Below are positions 17,205 to 26,037 of a stretch of DNA of 64,000 nucleotides, one piece after another. The stretch is from Photobacterium damselae (GTDB lineage Bacteria > Pseudomonadota > Gammaproteobacteria > Enterobacterales > Vibrionaceae): NCBI RefSeq assembly GCF_003026815.1, contig NZ_PYOG01000017.1:1-64000 (forward strand), in the 5' to 3' direction. A model generated the notes under the pieces. It searched no databases. It worked only from the letters and a program-made list of their open reading frames with translations, and was not told where the DNA came from. Made by a program: the position numbers and the translations under genes. Position 1 is the stretch's first letter. Each line of letters begins with the position of its first letter.

Positions 17205-17780
17205 TTAGTTTTTCTTAGTGTAAGCTGCAATGATTACCATCTGAACACCATCTGCACGACCTTGGATGTGTAGAGGGTTGTCAGTTAGGCTGATATTACG
17301 TACTGCTGTACCACGCTTAATTACCATGCTAGAACCTTTAACTGGAAGGTCTTTGATGATAGTTACAGTATCGCCTGCTTGTAGAGCTGCGCCGTTGCTG
17401 TCTAGTGTTGGTACTGCTGCTTCTGCTTCTGCAACTAGACCTTTTTCTGCCCACTCACGAACATCGTCTTCTAGATACATCATATCAACTAGGTCCATTG
17501 CCCAGTCAGTTGTTGTAGAAAGACGCTTAAGCTGACGGTAAGCCATAACTTGAACTGCTGGAACTTGGCTCCACATGCTGTCATTTAGACAACGCCAGTG
17601 GTTTTCATCCGTTGCTTCTGGGTTTTCGATTTGAGTGCTACATGTGTCACACAGGTATACACAGCAGCCAGCGCTTTTGTCTGCAGATGCTGCAACGTTG
17701 TGTACATGTAAGTTGTCTTCAGAAGAACATAGTTCACACTTGTTGCCGCTACGGTCTTTTAGAGCTTGTTCAATAGTCAT
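17205..17780 (-). CDS. PhnA/YjdM-type zinc-ribbon protein
   Basis: 191 aa cytoplasmic protein. The N-terminal zinc-ribbon region carries two Cys pairs: CELCSSEDNLHVHNV near 15-30 and CCVYLCDTC near 39-47. The C-terminal PhnA domain (about 120-191) contains DSNGAALQAGDTVTIIKDLPVKGSSMVIKRGTAVRNI, an SH3-like fold. The E. coli relative is much shorter (about 110 aa); this longer form has a helical insert (DWAMDLVDMMYLEDDVREWAEKG). Despite the phn name, no phosphonate genes are near and the biochemical role of this family is unclear. The leader contains GGAT about 10 nt from the ATG. It forms a single-gene unit. Confidence 0.85.
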   Translation of the reverse strand: MTIEQALKDRSGNKCELCSSEDNLHVHNVAASADKSAGCCVYLCDTCSTQIENPEATDENHWRCLNDSMWSQVPAVQVMAYRQLKRLSTTTDWAMDLVDMMYLEDDVREWAEKGLVAEAEAAVPTLDSNGAALQAGDTVTIIKDLPVKGSSMVIKRGTAVRNISLTDNPLHIQGRADGVQMVIIAAYTKKN

Positions 17781-18225
17781 GGGATTCGATATCCAAAATA
17801 ATAATGAATAATGATTGTTCGTATATTATGCGCCTCAAATTCTCATATGAAAAGAAAAGTCGGTTGAGATCACAAAATTTATCGTATTCTAGACTGTTTA
17901 ATATCCAATTTTGCTGTTTAAATAGCAATGATTCTTATTATTTGATTAAAAATTGACTGATTTATTTAGAGGGAGTCTTAAATTCATGTTCAAGCTCTAG
18001 AGCAAAGTATGAATGAGTCTTTCTCTTTAATTTAAATCTACTCTATTTTTATATGCTGAATTATTACTGTTGTAGATGAAATTATTCTCGTCGTATCTCG
18101 CAGCGTAAAGTTACTAAGATATACATCTTATTTTGGGGAGCTAGTCGAAAAAAATGGGATCAAAATATCGTTGTATTCTTATGCTGTTTACAATGCATTA
18201 AATTGATAACAACAAGGATTTAGCT
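17781..18225. other. Intergenic gap with no recognised gene
   Basis: 445 bp of AT-rich sequence between divergent genes. It must contain the promoters for the PhnA-type gene and the protease gene. I see no convincing open frame, RNA gene or strong hairpin in it. Confidence 0.5.
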
Positions 18226-19431
18226 GTGAAAGGATTTCAAAAAATAGCACTTGGAACTGCATTAATATTGGGTGTGTTATCACCTCTTACTCAAGTTTAT
18301 GCTATGAAGGTTGCTCCTAAAATAATAGGAGGTGATGACGTGAACTTCTCTCCTAATGAAAATATGATGGTTTCATTACGAGCAAATGAAGTGGATGAAA
18401 TGCCATTTTGTGGCGGAACTATTATTGGGGAGCAGTGGCTTTTGACAGCTGCTCATTGTGTTGTACTTGGTTCTGGTGATGGGTTATTTGTTATTAAACC
18501 CTCCCAATTAACCATAACAGCCGGAATTACGGATAATAGCGATGCAAACGTTGAAAATATGTATGTTGCAACACATGTAGTTGTACATCCAGATTATACA
18601 CAAGATGCTAAAGTTAAAGTCGACAATCAGGGAAACATTGAGTTAATTCATTCAGCTTTAAATAATGACTTGGCTTTAATTAGAGTCGATAATAAATTTA
18701 CTGATCTTGGTATGAGTGTTTTAGCTAATGATGAGCTGGCAAATGAGACTGATGTACTATTATCGACCCAATGGGATGATCATGACCGACCTAAAAATGT
18801 CCGTATTTTGGGATGGGGCGCGACCTTACCTGATGGTAGTTCTCCTTCAGATAGTCTAAAACAAGCCACACTTTCATTCCTCCCTATTGCTGATTGTTTT
18901 GTACGTATTGAAAATGGTAGTTCTCCTGCATTAGTTATTGATAGTCCAACAAATAGAACAAAAATTTGTACTTTACCCCCAGAAAAAATTGCTCAAAGTC
19001 TTAGCGTGGGCGTAGACAGTTGTTTTGGGGATAGTGGCGGTCCATTATTTACTCAAACCGTTGAGGGTCAAACTATTCAAATTGGTATTGTGAGCGGTTC
19101 TACTGTTGGATCTCCTGCTTGTGGATCACTATCGCGTCCAACATTCTATACTCGTATTGGAACTTATTATGATTGGATCACAGAAACGATAAAAAAGACA
19201 CCTCAAAAACCGATCACTTACCCTAATATCATCAAAGATCCTGATAGTGATGGAGATAATGGTGGCGGAACAGGGGAAATACCTTGTAACGACAGTATTT
19301 CTCCTAATAACTGTGCATTAGTCGGTAAAGATAGTGGAGGTAGTATGGGCTGGTGGAGTTTATTTTTACTGGGTGGATTATTCTGGAAGCGTAATAAAGA
19401 GCACAATTCGATGCCAAATTATCAGTCATAA
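18226..19431 (+). CDS. Trypsin-like S1 serine protease with GlyGly-CTERM tail (Ves-like)
   Basis: Secreted serine protease of 401 aa. Signal peptide residues 1-26 end in VYA. The mature chymotrypsin-fold domain starts near IIGGDDVNF, the usual activation neo-N-terminus. The catalytic triad is visible as TAAHC, NNDLALIRV and DSCFGDSGGPLF. After the protease domain a low-complexity Asp/Gly linker (DPDSDGDNGGGTGE) leads to a GlyGly-CTERM-like tail: GGSMGWWSLFLLGGLFWKR, a glycine motif, a hydrophobic helix and basic residues. In Vibrio, such tails are processed by rhombosortase and the proteins (VesA/B/C) travel by type II secretion. The start is GTG with AAGGAT 7 nt upstream. Monocistronic. Confidence 0.9.
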   Translation: MKGFQKIALGTALILGVLSPLTQVYAMKVAPKIIGGDDVNFSPNENMMVSLRANEVDEMPFCGGTIIGEQWLLTAAHCVVLGSGDGLFVIKPSQLTITAGITDNSDANVENMYVATHVVVHPDYTQDAKVKVDNQGNIELIHSALNNDLALIRVDNKFTDLGMSVLANDELANETDVLLSTQWDDHDRPKNVRILGWGATLPDGSSPSDSLKQATLSFLPIADCFVRIENGSSPALVIDSPTNRTKICTLPPEKIAQSLSVGVDSCFGDSGGPLFTQTVEGQTIQIGIVSGSTVGSPACGSLSRPTFYTRIGTYYDWITETIKKTPQKPITYPNIIKDPDSDGDNGGGTGEIPCNDSISPNNCALVGKDSGGSMGWWSLFLLGGLFWKRNKEHNSMPNYQS

Positions 19432-19455
19432 GATGCATTAGCGCCAAAATTATTA

Positions 19456-19500
19456 AAGCCTGCATAATCTTATTAATAAAAGAACGCAGGCTTAATTTTT
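19456..19500. terminator. Terminator between convergent protease and codA genes
   Basis: AAGCCTGC (19456-19463) and GCAGGCTT (19486-19493) form a stem with a long loop, followed by AATTTTT on the plus strand. Confidence 0.6.
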
Positions 19501-19521
19501 GTTTGTTAAGTGTGTTTTACG

Positions 19522-20814
19522 TTAGCGCTTGAAGCTAATATTTTCTGTTTTATCTAAACAAATTTCTGTTTTTGCTGGTTGGGTTTGAGCAATAATGCGG
19601 CCAGAGCGAATGGAATAGCGCACAGGAACTTGGCGGCGTACTGCATCAAAACCATTTTCAGCAGGAAGGACAAGTAAGTTACCTGGTTTACCGAGATTAA
19701 TACCGTAGTGATCTTGTATATTTAAGGTTTTAGCAGAGTGAGTACTAATCAAATTAAGCGATTGATTAATTTGCTCATATCCCATGATTTGACATACATG
19801 AAGTCCCATATGAAGGACTTGCAGCATATTGGCGGTACCTAGAGGATACCATGGATCAAATACATCATCATGGCCAAAACAAACATTAATATCAGCACCT
19901 AGCATCTCTTTGACACGCGTGATACCGCGACGTTTTGGATAATCATCAAAGCGACCTTGTAGATGAATATTCACTAATGGGTTGGCAACAAAACTGATCC
20001 CTGACATTTTTAGCAGTCGGAATAATCGAGAAGCATAGGCACCATTATAAGAGTGCATCGCCGTGGTATGGCTTGCTGTTACCTTATGACCCATTTCATA
20101 TTTGTGTGCTAGTGCTGCAACAGTTTCAACAAAACGAGATTGTTCATCATCTATTTCATCACAGTGAACATCGATTAATCGGTTGTATTTGCGAGCTAAT
20201 TCAAAAACATAGTGAAGGGATTCAATGCCATACTCTCGAGTAAATTCGAAATGAGGGATTGCACCAATAACATCAGCTCCTAATTCAACGGCTTGTTCTA
20301 GTAACTCTTTACCGTTGGGATAAGATAGGATGCCTTCTTGAGGGAAAGCTACAATTTGAATATCGACCCAAGGACGCATTTCTTCACGCACTTCTATCAT
20401 TGCTTTTAATGCTGTTAGCGTTGGATCCGACACATCAACATGAGTTCTAACATGTTGAATACCATTTGCAATTTGCCATTTTAAAGTCTGTTTAGCGCGA
20501 GATTTAACATCCTCAATAGAAAGTAACGCTTTTCGTTCAGCCCAGCGCTCAATACCTTCAAATAGAGTACCTGAAATATTCCAGTTTGGTTCGCCAGCCG
20601 TTTGAGTTGTATCTAAGTGGATATGAGGCTCACAAAAAGGAGCCATAGCCATCCCTTTCTCGCCATCAATTACTTGCGTATTTTCAGGGTAAGACAATGC
20701 AGCCGCCATAGGCTCAATCGCCGTAAATTTGCCATCATGGATCAATATTTGATACAGGCCTTCCTTGCCTTGTAGTGTCACGTTTGTAATCAGCATATTT
20801 GAAGAGTGCATCAT
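19522..20814 (-). CDS. codA: Cytosine deaminase
   Basis: Amidohydrolase-superfamily enzyme (430 aa; E. coli CodA is 427) that deaminates cytosine to uracil and ammonia for pyrimidine salvage. Metal-binding HxH is in [15 protein letters not shown] (His64, His66). Other landmarks are [44 protein letters not shown] and the metal-ligand Asp in [15 protein letters not shown]. It is the second gene of a codBA operon, 8 bp after codB. AAGGAT lies 5 nt before the first of two adjacent ATGs, so I keep that start. Cytoplasmic. Confidence 0.93.
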   Translation of the reverse strand: MMHSSNMLITNVTLQGKEGLYQILIHDGKFTAIEPMAAALSYPENTQVIDGEKGMAMAPFCEPHIHLDTTQTAGEPNWNISGTLFEGIERWAERKALLSIEDVKSRAKQTLKWQIANGIQHVRTHVDVSDPTLTALKAMIEVREEMRPWVDIQIVAFPQEGILSYPNGKELLEQAVELGADVIGAIPHFEFTREYGIESLHYVFELARKYNRLIDVHCDEIDDEQSRFVETVAALAHKYEMGHKVTASHTTAMHSYNGAYASRLFRLLKMSGISFVANPLVNIHLQGRFDDYPKRRGITRVKEMLGADINVCFGHDDVFDPWYPLGTANMLQVLHMGLHVCQIMGYEQINQSLNLISTHSAKTLNIQDHYGINLGKPGNLLVLPAENGFDAVRRQVPVRYSIRSGRIIAQTQPAKTEICLDKTENISFKR

Positions 20815-20822
20815 AAGGATCC

Positions 20823-22064
20823 TTATGCAGTAACAGGTTGAAATTGTGTATTACGATTAATAATTGGGTTCAGAATGAGATAACTAATAGCGCCACCGAG
20901 AACTGCATTGATTGGAACAATCCCAGGAATGAAATGCCCACAAGCAACACCAATCGCAACGCCGATAATAGCGGCCCAATTTACTGTTTGGAATTTTGCA
21001 TTGGCAAAGTCGTGATAGCGATGACGGTTTTTAAGAAAATCAGCAATGATGATGCCACCAATTGGCGGGATTGCTGCGGATAAGAAGGTTAGCCAGCCAA
21101 CAAAATGGTTATAAAGCCACAGGGCGCATAAAGTACCGATTATGCCATTAATTACAGAGAGATGCTTACTCGGTAGTTTTGTGATATTTGAAAAGCCTAG
21201 ACCTGAAGCATAAAGCGCATTGTCATTTGTGGTCCAGATATTAAGACCTAAAACAATAATTGCAGGAATTAATAAACCTTGAGCAATCATTACTTCAGAG
21301 ATATCAGACTGCCCTGTTACAGCGCCACCTGCGGCGCCAAAAATAAACATCAGAGAGTTACCCAAAAAGAAAGCAATCATTGTGATGACAACGGCCATAA
21401 TAGGTTTACGGCCAAAGCGTACAAAGTCAGCGGTTAGAGTACCAGCAGAGACAAATGAACCAACGACGAGAACAAGTGCAGTTGAAAATTCCAATGGCGT
21501 TTCTGGGGAAATTAATTTTAATTGCTCTACACCACCAATACTGTTTACCGCTTCAATGACAGAATACCCACCGAGTAATGCAATCGCAGGGACTGCGATC
21601 GCTGATAAAATCATAAGAGCGGCGATTCCAAAGTAAACCGTTGCTGTCATTAATAGTCCGGAAACAAGAATCAGAATATTGGTATCAATTCCCGTTGCTT
21701 TATGGACTGGGATTGCGAACATGGCTACGCCAACCCCAAACCAACCAACTTGAGTACCACCAAGAAGAGAAGAGGGAAGCCAAGAACCTTTTAAACCGAA
21801 AGAAAAACGAGCAAGAAGATGGGTGGAGAGACCAGTTGAAGCGCCAATGTAGCCGAGAAAAGAAGTGTAAATACCAAGAATTAAATTACCAATAGCCACT
21901 GCGAGGAAAAAATCATGATAGGAGAGTCCCGTCCCTAGAGTTCCTCCTGTCCACATACTAGCAGAAAAAAATGTCAACCCTAGCATTACCATTGTGAGCG
22001 AGAGTGCCCCTTTTCGTGCCGACAGAGGTACCGGACCTAAACTGTAGTTATTGTCGCTTGCCAT
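20823..22064 (-). CDS. codB: Cytosine permease (NCS1 family)
   Basis: Inner-membrane cytosine:cation symporter, 413 aa (E. coli CodB 419) with about twelve hydrophobic segments. Family features include the N-terminal [37 protein letters not shown] at helix 1, and [20 protein letters not shown] near 275, typical of CodB helix 8. AAAGGATG precedes the ATG. It is first in the operon with codA. The promoter must lie in the long gap upstream, which contains a PurR-box-like sequence; in E. coli codBA is repressed by PurR. Confidence 0.93.
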   Translation of the reverse strand: MASDNNYSLGPVPLSARKGALSLTMVMLGLTFFSASMWTGGTLGTGLSYHDFFLAVAIGNLILGIYTSFLGYIGASTGLSTHLLARFSFGLKGSWLPSSLLGGTQVGWFGVGVAMFAIPVHKATGIDTNILILVSGLLMTATVYFGIAALMILSAIAVPAIALLGGYSVIEAVNSIGGVEQLKLISPETPLEFSTALVLVVGSFVSAGTLTADFVRFGRKPIMAVVITMIAFFLGNSLMFIFGAAGGAVTGQSDISEVMIAQGLLIPAIIVLGLNIWTTNDNALYASGLGFSNITKLPSKHLSVINGIIGTLCALWLYNHFVGWLTFLSAAIPPIGGIIIADFLKNRHRYHDFANAKFQTVNWAAIIGVAIGVACGHFIPGIVPINAVLGGAISYLILNPIINRNTQFQPVTA

Positions 22065-22237
22065 ATCTAATCATCCTTTAGGAAATAGCTAAATTTCACA
22101 CAAACGGCGCGTATTTTATGGATGAAAATCTAAAGATCAATAACGAATTTTAAAAAATGAACAGAAAAGTACATTTTTGTTTTTATCATTATGATTTAAT
22201 TATACTTTTATTTTGATTGTTTTTATTTTTTATTGTT

Positions 22238-22253
22238 ATGCAAACGATTTCTA
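22238..22253. promoter_or_regulatory. Possible PurR operator for codBA
   Basis: ATGCAAACGATTTCTA matches 11 of 16 positions of the E. coli PurR consensus ACGCAAACGTTTGCGT, including the central CAAACG. It is 174 bp upstream of the codB start. Purine-repressor control of codBA is known in E. coli; here it is inference from one imperfect site. Confidence 0.35.
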
Positions 22254-22371
22254 TTGTAAGGTTTGTGAATGTATTCAATTTTCTATGCGGTATTTTATAT
22301 TCTAAATTAGAATTTTGTGGTGTTTTTAAATTATGACGTTAATTGGGATAAGATAGGATCTTTGCTTAAAG

Positions 22372-22397
22372 TTATCCACAGATATCGATTATCCACA
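22372..22397 (+). other. Two tandem perfect DnaA-box 9-mers
   Basis: TTATCCACA occurs at 22372-22380 and again at 22389-22397, same orientation, 17 bp start to start. A weaker inverted relative, TGTGGGAAA, follows near 22416. These match the strict DnaA consensus. Function (titration, gene control, or chance) is not shown. Confidence 0.6.
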
Positions 22398-22944
22398 AAA
22401 CTTGTTAATAAGTCTGTGGGAAAGGCTGAAAGACCAGATTTCTTGCCGACTCTGATAAAGTCAATAGATATTTTTACAAAACGATGACTAATATAATAGA
22501 GGTTGATTTAGTTCAATATTCACTTCTGTTTCATGATTAATAGATAAATTGTGGGATCGTATTCACAGTAAAAATGCCAATGGAAAAATAGAGCATATTC
22601 TTTATATATCAGATATTTATAAGAAATGTATTGAGAATATTTATGCCACGATTATTCATATATGAATTTAATCATTATTCAAATTAATTGGAGCTTTGTT
22701 TGCCGTGAAAAGGCTCTGTGAATTATTCTCGATATCACTTAAATAGATTTAAACTGCTTATGTTTTATACGCCTGTAGTTGCTGTAGATTAGTGGATTGT
22801 GAATAAAAATTACTCACTTTTACTGTAAGTGTGGAAAAAATAGTAGCTTTAAGGCTTCATCATAAATTTTTGAGGTTATTGATTGCGGCTTTCTATTTAT
22901 GAATTAGAATGAGAATGTTTTTTATTCTCTTGAGTGTTTTTGTA

Positions 22945-23607
22945 GTGTCCCAAATAGTTGTAGTTGATGACGATATTCTCTTGTGTTCTCTATTAACAGA
23001 GGTTCTCTCTGATGAAGGGTACGATGTAGAGAGTTTTCATTCTGGTGAAGATGCGCTTAATTATATGCAAGACCATTCTGTTGATTTAGTTTTACTTGAT
23101 GTGATGCTACCTAAGCTGAATGGTATGCAAGTGGCTCGCCGTATCTGTCAACGTTTTGCAACGCCTATTTTAATGTTAACCGCTTTAAACGACGAAAGCT
23201 CTATGTTAGATGGGTTGCAAGCTGGAGCTGATCAATTTTTAGCTAAGCCATTTAAAGTTCCTGAGTTACTTGCACGGATAACTACGATTTTAAGACGGGT
23301 TGGTTTAGAGCGGCAACGCAACTTACTGGTACAAAAAGATAATACCGAGCTATTTAAACAGTTTGCGCGTATCCCTTTAACTACGACAGAGTCAGAACTG
23401 TTAGATTACTTGGTTAAGCGTCCTGATATAGTGATATCAAAATCTGAATTACAAAAAGAAGTGCTTAAAAAAGATCTTTGTCCATTTGATCGTAATCTTG
23501 ATATGCATATTAGTAATATCCGCCGTAAAATGGTGAAACTGGGTTTGTCAAAGCAACATATCAAAACGGTTAGAGGAAAAGGGTACAGTTTTATTGAGAG
23601 AGTATAA
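22945..23607 (+). CDS. OmpR/CpxR-type two-component response regulator
   Basis: Cytoplasmic DNA-binding response regulator. The receiver domain (about residues 1-120) has the acidic pocket VVVDDD, the phosphorylated Asp in LVLLDVMLPKLNG, the Thr in MLTALND and the Lys in LAKPF. The winged-helix output domain spans about 130-220 (FARIPLTTTESELLDYLVKRPDIVISKSELQKEVL ... HISNIRRKMVKLG ... IKTVRGKGYSFIE). The frame is open to an ATG at 22909, but that would add a hydrophobic 12-residue leader foreign to this family. I favour the GTG at 22945, giving MSQIVVVDDD. The likely partner is the CpxA-like kinase at 24446, beyond an opposite-strand lipoprotein gene. Target genes are unknown; the adjacent receptor/TonB block is a candidate. 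Confidence 0.88.
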   Translation: MSQIVVVDDDILLCSLLTEVLSDEGYDVESFHSGEDALNYMQDHSVDLVLLDVMLPKLNGMQVARRICQRFATPILMLTALNDESSMLDGLQAGADQFLAKPFKVPELLARITTILRRVGLERQRNLLVQKDNTELFKQFARIPLTTTESELLDYLVKRPDIVISKSELQKEVLKKDLCPFDRNLDMHISNIRRKMVKLGLSKQHIKTVRGKGYSFIERV

Positions 23608-23610
23608 AAG

Positions 23611-23639
23611 TATAAAGGCACCGTGAGAGTGCCTTTATA
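23611..23639. terminator. Terminator between the response regulator and lipoprotein genes
   Basis: TATAAAGGCAC (23611-23621) and GTGCCTTTATA (23629-23639), 11 bp perfect stem with a 7 nt loop, lying between convergent genes. Confidence 0.75.
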
Positions 23640-23662
23640 AAAGTATGGGAGATAGTTGAAAT

Positions 23663-24295
23663 TTACTTCATCACTGATTGTAGAAAGTTAAAGTTCATTT
23701 GCCCTAATTTTTCAGTGTGAAATACAATTTCTTTAAGATTTGGGTTCAATTCATAAAACAGCGGCTGGTCACGGTTTTCTGCATAGTTATGAACAAGATA
23801 GCCTTTACCACTTGGGTATTCCATATTCCAAAGCTGGCTTTCTGCTACATGACTTACCGCGATAAATTCACCAATGTATGAAATTTGATTTGATCTCACT
23901 GTAAAATGAATATTTAAATCATCTTGATTTGTCGAGATAAAGCTACGGTTACCGTCAGAACCTTCAATGGTAACTTTGCTAATGTCGTATTCACCTTCGG
24001 GAAGAAGTAGGGTAAAAAGTTGTCCCGTTTGAGCCGGCGTTGCAAAGTCATGCTGTTTATTATCATTGGTTAATAAAATTGGCTCCCCTTTACTTCCATC
24101 TGGCAACAATTTGCGTAACTCAATGGTTGTTTTTAGGTTTTCTCCTGTTTGTGGCCAGATTGCACTTGCACCTATGACCCCGACAAGATAGCCGCGAGCT
24201 GTGGAAACTTCTGTATAAGAGTCTGGAACGGAAACTTTCATTCCAGAAGCGCAGCCGTAAAGTAGTAGGCTGAAAAAAAGTACTAATAATTTCAT
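23663..24295 (-). CDS. Predicted outer-membrane lipoprotein, unknown function
   Basis: 210 aa. The short signal peptide has a canonical lipobox (LLLYGCAS, Cys15), so it should be lipidated; residue +2 is Ala, which favours outer-membrane sorting. The mature part is beta-rich with no domain I recognise (LLPEGEYDISKVTIEGSDG near 105-123 resembles a carboxypeptidase-regulatory/PEGA-like strand pattern). It sits on the opposite strand between the response regulator and kinase genes and is convergent with the former. That placement suggests a link to envelope sensing, but this is only inference. Confidence 0.75.
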   Translation of the reverse strand: MKLLVLFFSLLLYGCASGMKVSVPDSYTEVSTARGYLVGVIGASAIWPQTGENLKTTIELRKLLPDGSKGEPILLTNDNKQHDFATPAQTGQLFTLLLPEGEYDISKVTIEGSDGNRSFISTNQDDLNIHFTVRSNQISYIGEFIAVSHVAESQLWNMEYPSGKGYLVHNYAENRDQPLFYELNPNLKEIVFHTEKLGQMNFNFLQSVMK

Positions 24296-24445
24296 TTATG
24301 ACTTTCCTTGTTAAGCATTGGTAACTTAGCAATGCTTAATCATTATATGAGCGGTTTGCTGGTTCGTAAAGAGGATGCTTATATGGAATAATTAAAATGT
24401 GTTTATTTGTAAGATACTAATTTAACGATAAAAAATTTAGCTATA

Positions 24446-25831
24446 GTGAATATTTCTTTTATGAATCGAGTTCTTTCGCGTTATCAGCACTCTCTAGCGG
24501 TCAAACTTTTTAGTTATTTTGCGATCATATTAATAGTTATTTTGGGTTTACAAAACCTTGCGGAGATAGCTCTGGTTCGTTCAATGCTGCAAATTCCAAC
24601 TCATGTTCAGGTTGATATGAGAAATTTGGCTCATCAAGCGAAATCCTTGGTTGAGTTAGGTAATAAAGAGGTCTTAACGGATTGGGAAGAACAACAGAAA
24701 TATTACTTATTTGTGGTAGATCAACAGCATAATGAGCTATCAAATCGTGTTATGCATCCTCATTTTAAATTCAAACTACAGTTCACTCGCCCATTAAATA
24801 CCATTCTTGATAGTCAAGTTAGCCAGCCTATTATTAGTATTCCGTTGCCTAAAGTTCAGGCAACTTTAATGGTACAATTACCTTATCAACAGCATCCTGC
24901 AAAAAACTTTTCGTTCTATTTTGGACTGATCCAAATTGTGATTGCTGTTTTAATCTTATTACTCTTCTCCGTACTCATTGCTCGATATTTACAAAGACCA
25001 TTAACAACACTTCAGCTTGCTTCAAGAAAGCTTGCCGATGGTGATTTTTCGGTACGTGTAACGAAAGAGGTCGGTGATAATGTCTTAGAATTTAAAGCGC
25101 TTGCTCAAGATCTCGATATTATGGCATCTAATATTCAACTATTAGCGAAAAAGCAAAAGAGATTGATTCGTGATGTATCCCATGAATTGAAAACGCCATT
25201 AGCACGGCACGATTTGGCTTTACATTTATTACGTCGCAGAACTCAAGATCAAAATAAAGAGTTACTCGATCAACTAGAGCAACAGTCAGATCAAATGAAT
25301 ACATTGGTCAATGAAATTATTGAATTTTGTCGAATTGATAATGCTAAGTACTCAACACAATTGATGCCAATCCAGATTGATAGTATTTGCCAGATCCAAT
25401 TCGAAGAAAGCCAACGACATCTAGGCCTGAATCAGTCGTTAAATCTCCATTTAGTTGATAGCTTTCCTATGGTAATGGCAGAAAGTCGTTTAGCTTTGCG
25501 TGCAATCAAAAATATTATTGAGAATGCCGTAAAATATGCTGGGAGTATGGCTGTCATTGATGTTTCAACTTGCCTACTTATCTATCAAGGTCGTTCTTAT
25601 GCTGCTGTTGTAATTGAAGATAATGGGGTAGGAATCCCTTCGTCTCAGTTAAAACGTATTTTTGATCCCTTTACTCGTCTGGAAGATTCTCGAGATAAAC
25701 AATCGGGCGGTTATGGTTTAGGACTTGCGATTGTAAAAGAAGCCATGACGGTTATGAAAGGGGAGGTAATAGCAGAAAATCGTCGTAGTGGTGGACTTCG
25801 AATATCTCTTCTCTTTCCAATAGTTGAGTAA
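24446..25831 (+). CDS. CpxA-like membrane sensor histidine kinase
   Basis: 461 aa inner-membrane kinase. TM1 is at about 19-37, a periplasmic sensor of about 120 residues follows, TM2 is at 158-180, then a HAMP linker (RPLTTLQLASRKLADGDFSVRV). The H-box reads DVSHELKTPLARHDLALHLLRR with His246 as phospho-acceptor. The N-box is IKNIIENAVKYA, G1 is DNGVGIP and G2 is GGYGLGLAIVKEAM. The H-box variant is CpxA-like. The GTG at 24446 and the ATG at 24461 (MNRVLSRYQ) are both possible starts; neither has a good ribosome binding site. It presumably phosphorylates the regulator encoded at 22945 although a minus-strand gene lies between them. It is followed by a siderophore receptor gene. Confidence 0.88.
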   Translation: MNISFMNRVLSRYQHSLAVKLFSYFAIILIVILGLQNLAEIALVRSMLQIPTHVQVDMRNLAHQAKSLVELGNKEVLTDWEEQQKYYLFVVDQQHNELSNRVMHPHFKFKLQFTRPLNTILDSQVSQPIISIPLPKVQATLMVQLPYQQHPAKNFSFYFGLIQIVIAVLILLLFSVLIARYLQRPLTTLQLASRKLADGDFSVRVTKEVGDNVLEFKALAQDLDIMASNIQLLAKKQKRLIRDVSHELKTPLARHDLALHLLRRRTQDQNKELLDQLEQQSDQMNTLVNEIIEFCRIDNAKYSTQLMPIQIDSICQIQFEESQRHLGLNQSLNLHLVDSFPMVMAESRLALRAIKNIIENAVKYAGSMAVIDVSTCLLIYQGRSYAAVVIEDNGVGIPSSQLKRIFDPFTRLEDSRDKQSGGYGLGLAIVKEAMTVMKGEVIAENRRSGGLRISLLFPIVE

Positions 25832-25904
25832 CGGGTAGGACGATTACTTATTGAGTTTCTCTGTATATCTTTACGAATGCAAAGAATGTAAATTAGAGTG
25901 AAAA

Positions 25905-25919
25905 TAAGAATGCTTATCA
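25905..25919. promoter_or_regulatory. Candidate Fur box upstream of the siderophore receptor
   Basis: TAAGAATGCTTATCA matches 11 of 15 positions of the 7-1-7 Fur core TGATAATnATTATCA, 118 bp before the receptor ATG. Iron repression is normal for such receptors. Confidence 0.5.
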
Positions 25920-26037
25920 CTTATATTCCAACTCCGGTTCGCTGGTAGCAGCATTACGATACTCATAAACACTTGGTTTATTGCTATAAATATTTCTAAT
26001 GCTGAGTGTTTGGTTAAATATCTGGAGATAACGGAAT

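Larger units (their letters stand above)
22065..22944. other. Long intergenic gap between codB and a response regulator gene
   Basis: About 880 bp of very AT-rich DNA without a convincing open frame; the short frames present lack ribosome binding sites. It holds the divergent promoters, a PurR-like sequence near 22238 and two DnaA-box 9-mers near 22372-22397. No tRNA or clear small RNA gene is recognised. Confidence 0.55.

Noticed and set aside
22065..22944. Possible replication origin around the DnaA boxes
   Set aside because: Only two strict boxes, no adjacent replication initiator gene and no iterated RctB-type or DNA-unwinding repeats that I can see.
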